5,468 nucleotides of DNA from assembly GCA_003476705.1 (NCBI GenBank), contig DMVM01000054.1, forward strand, positions 1-5,468. The letters run 5' to 3'. Positions 1 through 4,189 of this stretch are shown piece after piece. Position 1 is the first letter of the stretch. Each line of letters begins with the position of its first letter. The position numbers and the translations under genes are program-made. The DNA comes from Coprothermobacter sp. GTDB taxonomy: Bacteria; Coprothermobacterota; Coprothermobacteria; Coprothermobacterales; Coprothermobacteraceae. The notes below the pieces were generated by a model. It was not told the DNA's origin and did no database searches. It worked only from the letters and a program-made list of their open reading frames with translations.

Positions 1-1224
1 CTACTCGTAACGCAATGCCTCTACGGGATGCAATAGGCTTGCCCTGTAAGCTGGGTAAATACCGAAGAATACTCCTACCAGGAGCGCAAACGACACTGAG
101 AGTAACAGATTCTGCCACGTTACCAGCATAGGTATTGATGCAGCACTACTAGCTGCAGAGCTGAGTCCCCAGCCCAATGCTATACCGACCACACCACCAC
201 TGAGTGTCAGAATAAGGCTCTCGATAAGAAACTGAATTAAGATGTCTCTTCTTCTGGCTCCCAACGCTTTACGAATGCCTATCTCCCGAGTCCTCTCAGT
301 AACTGAAACCAACATGATGTTCATGACACCGATGCCACCTACGACTAGGGAAATGCCTGCTATGACTGACAAAACCAAGCTAATAACATTAAGAATGTTA
401 TTAACAGCATCCAAAGCTGATACCAAAGACGTCGCTTGGAATCCTCCACGGACGTGGTGAATGTTGTTTAACAAGTTCACCGCCAACTTACCAAAAGGCT
501 CAACTTCTTCTTGAGAGGATAGCGAAACAGCCAAACTGGTAATTTCACTGGATAAACCAGCATTTTTTAATGCCGTATAGGGTACATAAACGGTAATAGG
601 AATATTCCTTTCATCAATACCCACACTAGCTGCTGACCCATTGCCTCCTCCAATGCTAATCCCACTCCTTACGACACCTAGCACCCGAAGAGAAAAGGTA
701 TTTCCACCAACATTTACCTGGAGCCTTTTGCCCACGATATCAGAAGGCAGAATGCCTTGTTGCAAAGCCATTTTATCAACTACTGCCACAAGGTCACCGT
801 TGCGAACGTTTGCATCAGTAAATAACTGCCCCTGATCCAATGTTAAGCCGAATGAATCAAAGTACTCTGAGTTAGTACCAAAAACCATGGCGATACCACT
901 ACGGCCTGCAGCGCTGTAATAACCAGTTACGTTCTGTATGGGTATAATGGATTTCACAGACGGTGATGCGTTTCTTAGCGCCAGCATGTCCAGCTCAGTG
1001 AAACTGACATTTCCCACAGCCGGATTAACTGTCAGCTGAAGGACACCACTTCCCAACCGCCCAAGTTCGCTGTTCACAGTACTTGTTACACCGGCGCTCA
1101 ACGTCAGAACAGTGAACACAGACGCAATACCAATGACAACACCAAGAACCGTTAGAAACGAACGTAATTGGCCCCTTAATATGCTCAACCACGCCTCTTT
1201 AACCTGCCTAAACAACAAGTTCAT
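1..1224 (-). CDS. MacB/YknZ-like ABC transporter permease (FtsX fold)
   Basis: This is the membrane subunit of a MacB-type (type VII) ABC exporter, which couples cytoplasmic ATP hydrolysis to movements of an extracytoplasmic domain. The 407 residues are complete, ending in TAG at the left edge. In order I see an N-terminal amphipathic stretch, TM1 at about 22-46, a MacB-like extracytoplasmic domain at about 50-270 with a Gly/Ser-rich flexible loop at 187-200, then TM2 (about 278-305), TM3 (about 328-355) and TM4 (about 370-392). The family signature GGIGVMNIMLVSVTERTREI (297-316) followed by GIRKALGARR is present, and the C-terminus PAYRASLLHPVEALRYE is typical. There is no fused ATPase domain, so it is the split YknYZ-type arrangement rather than E. 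coli MacB. ATG overlaps the TGA of the ATPase gene (ATGA, 1221-1224), with a GAGGAG site 8 nt upstream. The substrate is unknown. Confidence 0.93.
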   Translation of the reverse strand: MNLLFRQVKEAWLSILRGQLRSFLTVLGVVIGIASVFTVLTLSAGVTSTVNSELGRLGSGVLQLTVNPAVGNVSFTELDMLALRNASPSVKSIIPIQNVTGYYSAAGRSGIAMVFGTNSEYFDSFGLTLDQGQLFTDANVRNGDLVAVVDKMALQQGILPSDIVGKRLQVNVGGNTFSLRVLGVVRSGISIGGGNGSAASVGIDERNIPITVYVPYTALKNAGLSSEITSLAVSLSSQEEVEPFGKLAVNLLNNIHHVRGGFQATSLVSALDAVNNILNVISLVLSVIAGISLVVGGIGVMNIMLVSVTERTREIGIRKALGARRRDILIQFLIESLILTLSGGVVGIALGWGLSSAASSAASIPMLVTWQNLLLSVSFALLVGVFFGIYPAYRASLLHPVEALRYE

Positions 1225-1910
1225 ACTTTCGACTCCTCATATTCGATTAAGCCGTCCTTCAAATGTACAATTCGCTTAGCTCTGGATGCTACATCCGTTT
1301 CGTGTGTAACCAACACTACGGTACTGCCACTCTTGTTTAGCTCCTGAAAAATATCCATCACTTGATCCGATGTAGCTGTATCCAAATTTCCTGTTGGCTC
1401 ATCAGCAAGTAGAAGTCCTGGATCCATGACAATCGCTCTAGCAATGGCAACTCTCTGCATCTCTCCTCCCGAGATCTGTGTCGCATGTCGATGCCATTTA
1501 CTAGATAGACCTACTCTGTCCAAAGCTTCCATGGCTTTGTTTTTTGCCTTGTTGCCGGTAATTCCAGCGTAGTACATGGGAACCATAACCTGTTCCAGAA
1601 GATTCAAATGAGGTAAAAGGTTAAAAGCCTGAAAAACAAAGCCTATCTTTCTGTTCCTGATCCTTGCTAGATCGTCGTCAGAGAGCTTCGATACGTCTTG
1701 CCCTTCCAAATAGTACTTTCCATCAGTAAGTGAGTCCAAACAACCAATGATATGCATGAGTGTGGATTTACCTGAACCAGACCGCCCTGTTATAGCAATG
1801 TACTCGCCTTTCTGCACTTCAAGATCAATACCTTTGAGGGCCTCAAAAGCCGTTTCTCCTTTTCCATAGACTTTTCGTACACCATTCAGTTGGATTTCTA
1901 CGTCTGCCAT
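1221..1910 (-). CDS. MacB/LolD/YknY-like ABC transporter ATP-binding protein
   Basis: This is the cytoplasmic ATPase that powers the adjacent FtsX-fold permease. The 229 residues match the usual length of stand-alone LolD/YknY-type subunits. All nucleotide-binding motifs are visible: A-loop Tyr15, Walker A GRSGSGKST (42-50), Q-loop Gln94 in FVFQAFNLLP, signature ISGGEMQRVAIARA (146-159), Walker B LLLADE ending in catalytic Glu171, the D-loop at 175-177 (NLD), and switch His203 in VTHE. The signature reads ISGGEMQ rather than the commoner LSGGQQQ; this is conservative and not inactivating. The gene starts with ATG 4 bp after the adaptor stop codon, and its GAGGT ribosome binding site overlaps that stop. 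The 3' end overlaps the permease start by 4 bp. Operon position and motif set make the MacB/LolD subfamily secure; the exported substrate is not predictable. Confidence 0.96.
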   Translation of the reverse strand: MADVEIQLNGVRKVYGKGETAFEALKGIDLEVQKGEYIAITGRSGSGKSTLMHIIGCLDSLTDGKYYLEGQDVSKLSDDDLARIRNRKIGFVFQAFNLLPHLNLLEQVMVPMYYAGITGNKAKNKAMEALDRVGLSSKWHRHATQISGGEMQRVAIARAIVMDPGLLLADEPTGNLDTATSDQVMDIFQELNKSGSTVVLVTHETDVASRAKRIVHLKDGLIEYEESKV

Positions 1911-1914
1911 CTTC

Positions 1915-2943
1915 TTACCTCGTTACAACCTTCTGGCCCTCAGTTAAATCTAGATGATCCACTAAAACTTTTTCTCCTTCGGAAAGCCCAGACTCAACAA
2001 GAACTTCACTGGCATTTTGTGCACTTATCTTTATAGCTTTTTGCTTCACTATGTCATCTTCAACAACCTTTACATAGGGCGTCCCATCTTCTGCATAAAT
2101 GACAGCCGACAATGGAATAATAAGGCCGCTTTGTTGAGCGGTCTTTATCTCCACATCTACAGAGGAGCCTATGGGGATTTCAGTACCATCACCCAAAGTA
2201 ACTTCTAAACTAACGGCATTGTTCATACTAACCGGGCTTACAAAAGACACCTTAGCATCGAATGTTTGATCACCAAAATAGACGCTGGCAGTCTGACCAA
2301 CGCTCACGGACATTGCATCTACAGGATTCAGCATCATGGATGCTTTCCTTTGAGAAACGTCATATACGACCACAGCAGGTTGACCCATGGGAGCAGGCAT
2401 TCCAGGACTAACCAAAAGTTGACCTACAATACCAGACACTGGTGCTTTTAGCGTAAACGATTTTAGTTTGTTTTGTAGTGATGTTATGTTCAGTTCTTGA
2501 TTTTTGATCTGTATTTCCTGCATTGCAATTTGATCATCCAAAGACATACCAGCACTCTGAGTTCCTACTACACTACCACCGTTGTCTTTCATCTTCTTAT
2601 AGCTGTCAAGTTGAATCTGCAATATGTCAAGCTGGTTTTGCGCTAAGGAAATCTGTGTTTTTATATCACTATCATCGAAAGTCACTAAGGTCTGTCCCTG
2701 TTCAACGCGATCTCCCAACTCTACTCCAACGTCCTTCACGCTAACTCCAGATGGCCCATAAAGAGGATACTCGCGTTTGGCCATAACTGTACCACTGGCA
2801 TAAGCAGTTTGTTCCAAAGTACCATTCTGAACCACAGCTGTCTTTACTTCCACCGGGCCCGTGGAGCAACCAGTTAGAACCACTAGCGCTCCTACAACCA
2901 TAGCTAAAAAAGGCAGACTTCTCTTAAAAATCCTATTGCTCAC
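1915..2943 (-). CDS. MacA/YknX-like adaptor lipoprotein (HlyD/RND membrane fusion family)
   Basis: This is the extracytoplasmic adaptor of the exporter, probably anchored by lipid. The 342-residue protein opens with a signal peptide (basic residues 4-8, hydrophobic 10-23) and a lipobox L-T-G-Cys26, so mature processing at Cys26 is expected. Next come the first half of the lipoyl/barrel-sandwich domain (about 45-92), a Gln-rich coiled-coil hairpin (about 94-162, with a Gly/Ser break near 121-133), the second lipoyl half KAPVSGIVGQLLVSPG (166-181), a beta-barrel domain (about 198-268) and a C-terminal membrane-proximal domain (about 273-342). The hairpin is short, as in Gram-positive YknX rather than long RND adaptors. 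GTG is chosen as start because it is the only in-frame start close to AGGAGGT and gives a complete lipoprotein signal. First gene of the three-gene operon. No TolC-like outer-membrane partner lies in the window. Confidence 0.92.
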   Translation of the reverse strand: MSNRIFKRSLPFLAMVVGALVVLTGCSTGPVEVKTAVVQNGTLEQTAYASGTVMAKREYPLYGPSGVSVKDVGVELGDRVEQGQTLVTFDDSDIKTQISLAQNQLDILQIQLDSYKKMKDNGGSVVGTQSAGMSLDDQIAMQEIQIKNQELNITSLQNKLKSFTLKAPVSGIVGQLLVSPGMPAPMGQPAVVVYDVSQRKASMMLNPVDAMSVSVGQTASVYFGDQTFDAKVSFVSPVSMNNAVSLEVTLGDGTEIPIGSSVDVEIKTAQQSGLIIPLSAVIYAEDGTPYVKVVEDDIVKQKAIKISAQNASEVLVESGLSEGEKVLVDHLDLTEGQKVVTR

Positions 2944-2947
2944 ATTA

Positions 2948-2954
2948 ACCTCCT
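2948..2954 (-). promoter_or_regulatory. Ribosome binding site of the adaptor gene
   Basis: AGGAGGT on the minus strand lies 4 nt before the GTG start at 2943. It fixes this non-ATG start. An out-of-frame ATG at 2945-2943 overlaps the GTG and is followed at once by TGA, so it cannot be the start of the adaptor. Confidence 0.8.
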
Positions 2955-3009
2955 GAAGATTGTGCTAAGCTCAGCTCCCTAATAAAAAGCTTTGACCTAG
3001 CTAGATTTG

Positions 3010-3111
3010 TTACCACTCTTGCTGCGCCACGCGGGGCGAGTAATTCATTAACATAAACCACACCATACTCAACATCAATTCAACCATCCACAATGTCCAT
3101 ATTACGCTCAT
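3010..3111 (-). CDS. Possible 33-residue Met/Trp-rich hydrophobic mini-protein
   Basis: This is a short ATG frame, 33 codons plus TAA, in the leader of the exporter operon. It is backed by a strong ribosome binding site, GAGAGGTGAT (3115-3124), whose GAGG core is 7 nt from the ATG. The peptide has one hydrophobic segment (about residues 3-22, with a single Glu11) and a polar tail N-Y-S-P-R-V-A-Q-Q-E-W. Six Met and four Trp occur in 33 residues; Met9, 13, 16 and 20 would fall along one face of a helix. An in-frame TAG precedes the ATG directly, so the frame cannot be longer. Against it, Met- and Trp-rich translation is what a GT-rich strand gives in a non-coding frame, and another frame of the same DNA (2945-3079) has a more coding-like codon pattern. 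No family is recognised. It could be a leader peptide, a small membrane protein, or chance. Confidence 0.3.
   Translation of the reverse strand: MSVIWTLWMVELMLSMVWFMLMNYSPRVAQQEW
3050..3078 (-). promoter_or_regulatory. Candidate sigma-70-type promoter for the exporter operon
   Basis: Minus-strand TTGATG (3073-3078) and TATGTT (3050-3055) are separated by exactly 17 nt, matching four of six consensus bases in each box. A start near 3043 would give a leader of about 100 nt before the adaptor gene. The match is moderate, and transcription from further upstream is equally possible, especially if the mini-ORF at 3010-3111 is real, because this promoter would lie inside it. Confidence 0.3.
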
Positions 3112-3205
3112 CTAATCACCTCTCTCTTTCAAAATAACTCTTCCCTATTATTCATATACCCAAAATAAGCTTGTTTAGTTGCTCTGCATAGATCGTTTTT
3201 GTTTG

Positions 3206-3214
3206 TGGTAATAT
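3206..3214 (+). promoter_or_regulatory. Extended -10 promoter of the superoxide reductase operon
   Basis: TGGTAATAT is a TGn-extended -10 element with five of six consensus bases in the hexamer. No good -35 box sits 16-18 nt upstream, which is common for extended -10 promoters. Transcription would start around 3220, giving a short leader of about 28 nt that contains the ribosome binding site. The T-run just downstream is A+T-rich and should melt easily. Confidence 0.5.
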
Positions 3215-3233
3215 TTTTTTAGATTCACTTAAA

Positions 3234-3240
3234 AAGGAGG
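3234..3240 (+). promoter_or_regulatory. Ribosome binding site of the superoxide reductase gene
   Basis: AAGGAGG lies 8 nt before the GTG at 3249 and decides this non-ATG start. The start also places the conserved Glu-Lys-His at residues 14-16, as in the Pyrococcus enzyme. Confidence 0.85.
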
Positions 3241-3248
3241 GGTCGTCT

Positions 3249-3608
3249 GTGAAGACGTATGAAGTTCAAAATGACACCAGTAAAACAGAAAAACACACTC
3301 CTTACATTGAAATTCCATCTGAAGTAAAACCAAACGAACCATTTCAGGTAACAGTGCAAGTAGGCAAAGACATTCCACATCCAAATCTGGTGGAACACCA
3401 CATTAAGTGGATTCAAGTGTTTTTCGAAGAAGAAGGACGAGCTTTTAACCCCATTCACATTGCCACCTTTGACCTCGGTCCTACCTATGCCGAACCAAAG
3501 GTCACTTTCACTATGAAAGTGCCGAAGAATGGAAAGCTTATCGCATTAGCGTATTGCAACATTCACGGACTTTGGGAGAATTCCGCCGACGTTAAAGTAA
3601 GTGAGTGA
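3249..3608 (+). CDS. sorA: Superoxide reductase, class II (neelaredoxin type)
   Basis: This non-heme iron enzyme of the cytoplasm reduces superoxide to hydrogen peroxide with electrons, usually from rubredoxin, and makes no oxygen. The 119 residues contain the whole centre II site: E14-K15-H16 at the start of the fold (Lys15 guides superoxide, Glu14 caps the iron), His44 and His50 in GKDIPHPNLVEHHIKWI, and Cys103 and His106 in YCNIHGLWE. This gives the expected Fe(His)4Cys ligand set. There is no N-terminal desulforedoxin domain with a Cys4 iron centre, which separates it from class I desulfoferrodoxins. The region between residues 60 and 83 is shorter than I recall for the archaeal enzyme, consistent with a trimmed surface loop. 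GTG start with a strong ribosome binding site. First gene of a two-gene operon with a ferritin-like protein 17 bp downstream. No rubredoxin gene is in the window, so the electron donor is encoded elsewhere. Confidence 0.95.
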   Translation: MKTYEVQNDTSKTEKHTPYIEIPSEVKPNEPFQVTVQVGKDIPHPNLVEHHIKWIQVFFEEEGRAFNPIHIATFDLGPTYAEPKVTFTMKVPKNGKLIALAYCNIHGLWENSADVKVSE

Positions 3609-3617
3609 AAAGGAGGT
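3608..3617 (+). promoter_or_regulatory. Near-perfect ribosome binding site of the ferritin-like gene
   Basis: AAAAGGAGGT begins on the last base of the superoxide reductase stop codon and ends 8 nt before the ATG at 3626. The tight packing supports one transcript for both genes and efficient translation of the second. Confidence 0.85.
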
Positions 3618-3625
3618 AGATAAAC

Positions 3626-4111
3626 ATGGGCGAGTATGCAAGGAAGTACACGAAAGGAAATGTGGACGAACTGATTAACCTTCTAAACAAGGCTTATGCA
3701 GATGAGTGGATAGCTTACTACTATTACGAGGCGGGTGCTGAGCTTGTAAAGACACTAGATGGAAAAATAACTGCTGATCAGCTTAAAGAAATGGCTGAAG
3801 ACGAAGAGGAGCACAGAAAGGAATTAGCCGAACGCATTGTGGAACTTGGTGGAGAACCCATTCATGATTGGGAAGAAATACTAAAACAAGCAAATTATCC
3901 TAAGATAACTTATCCTACTGATAGATCAGATTGGCAAGGCTTCTTGAAGTCCGTTTTGGAGGCAGAGCGCGGAGCCATCGAAGTTTACGAGAAACTTATT
4001 GATTACTTACATGCAGGGAATGGTGACCCTGTCACTTTCCACGTCATAAGACACATCCTACAGGAAGAGATGGAGCACGAAGAAGAAGTAGGAACCCTTT
4101 TAGGACTCTAG
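3626..4111 (+). CDS. Ferritin-like Dps-like (DPSL/bacterioferritin-type) iron-oxidising protein
   Basis: This 161-residue four-helix-bundle protein is of the ferritin-like superfamily, closest in my reading to the Dps-like (DPSL) proteins of anaerobes and archaea. These form 12-subunit cages and oxidise Fe(II), preferably with hydrogen peroxide. Di-iron ligands are visible in the expected order: Glu27 in helix A, followed by the run Y31-Y34; Glu60-x-x-His63 in helix B; Glu114 (or Glu112) in helix C, in LEAERGAIEVY; and Glu148-x-x-His151 in helix D, in EEMEHEE. This Glu plus ExxH set is the bacterioferritin-type ferroxidase centre, placed inside each subunit rather than between subunits as in true Dps. 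There is no C-terminal rubredoxin domain, so it is not a rubrerythrin. The protein has no Cys at all, unlike characterised DPSL proteins, which carry a Cys pair near the iron site. It is the second gene after superoxide reductase, whose peroxide product it could consume. Confidence 0.85.
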   Translation: MGEYARKYTKGNVDELINLLNKAYADEWIAYYYYEAGAELVKTLDGKITADQLKEMAEDEEEHRKELAERIVELGGEPIHDWEEILKQANYPKITYPTDRSDWQGFLKSVLEAERGAIEVYEKLIDYLHAGNGDPVTFHVIRHILQEEMEHEEEVGTLLGL

Positions 4112-4117
4112 TAATAG
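4109..4117 (+). other. Triple in-frame stop codons
   Basis: The ferritin-like gene ends in TAG followed directly by TAA and TAG in the same frame. Tandem stops block read-through, here 9 nt before the terminator hairpin begins. Confidence 0.9.
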
Positions 4118-4125
4118 GACGATTA

Positions 4126-4155
4126 GAAAACGCCCCGCAATAACGGGGCGTTTTC
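4126..4155. terminator. Bidirectional intrinsic terminator between convergent genes
   Basis: GAAAACGCCCCG (4126-4137) and CGGGGCGTTTTC (4144-4155) form a perfect 12-bp stem with a 6-nt loop. The G+C-rich core is flanked by AAAA on the left and TTTT on the right, so either transcript would end in a GC stem followed by U residues. It lies 14 bp after the ferritin-like stop and 34 bp beyond the stop of the convergent minus-strand gene, and should serve both. Confidence 0.93.
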
Positions 4156-4189
4156 TATTGAATCATTCAATCTATTAGGCAAGCTTTCT

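Larger units (their letters stand above)
2945..3079 (-). pseudogene. Possible decayed reading frame just upstream of the adaptor gene
   Basis: This frame stays open for 44 codons and ends in TAA 1 nt before the adaptor GTG. The residues look protein-like (for example VNELLAPRGAARVVTNLARS) and many codons have the purine-first pattern common in genes. There is no ATG with a good ribosome binding site; the first usable start is GTG at 3061-3059. Reading further upstream in the same frame, the only interruptions before about 3240 are TGA codons, at 3080-3082, 3116-3118 and one more near 3154. It might be the 3' remnant of a small regulator gene that once headed the operon. I do not recognise a family, and in an A+T-rich spacer a chance frame of this size is quite possible. 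Confidence 0.2.
2944..3248. other. 305-bp divergent intergenic region
   Basis: This spacer separates the leftward exporter operon from the rightward superoxide reductase operon and must hold both promoters. It is A+T-rich apart from an 18-nt patch at 3021-3038 in which 16 bases are G or C (CGCC/GGCG could form a small 4-bp hairpin). Short perfect palindromes occur at 2986-2993 (AAAGCTTT) and 2997-3004 (CTAGCTAG). I found no convincing Fur, PerR or CIRCE operator, no riboswitch fold, and no terminator between the divergent units. Confidence 0.7.

Noticed and set aside
242..835. Plus-strand frames of 64-72 codons opposite the permease gene
   Set aside because: They are shadows of a well-supported minus-strand gene, with Met/Pro/Thr-rich composition and no start signals.
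2017..2744. Plus-strand frames of 61-73 codons opposite the adaptor gene
   Set aside because: They are shadows of the adaptor lipoprotein gene, His/Tyr/Ser-rich without any domain or ribosome binding site.
2992..2997. Plus-strand TTGACC as a -35 box for a rightward promoter
   Set aside because: No -10-like hexamer follows at 16-18 nt, and it lies 250 bp from the nearest rightward gene.
3129..3156. Eight-codon minus-strand frame (MNNREELF) upstream of the mini-ORF
   Set aside because: It has no ribosome binding site and is far too short to support; likely chance.
2944..3248. Fur/PerR box, CIRCE element or riboswitch in the divergent spacer
   Set aside because: No sequence close to these consensus repeats and no long-range pairing pattern could be found by eye.
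3225..3458. Minus-strand frame of 77 codons opposite the superoxide reductase gene
   Set aside because: It is the antisense of a secure gene and its control region, is rich in Phe/Trp/His in an unnatural way, and has no ribosome binding site.
3626..4111. Rubrerythrin or true Dps identity for the ferritin-like gene
   Set aside because: There is no CxxC rubredoxin domain, and the Glu plus ExxH ligand pairs within one chain fit a bacterioferritin/DPSL site rather than the inter-subunit site of classical Dps.
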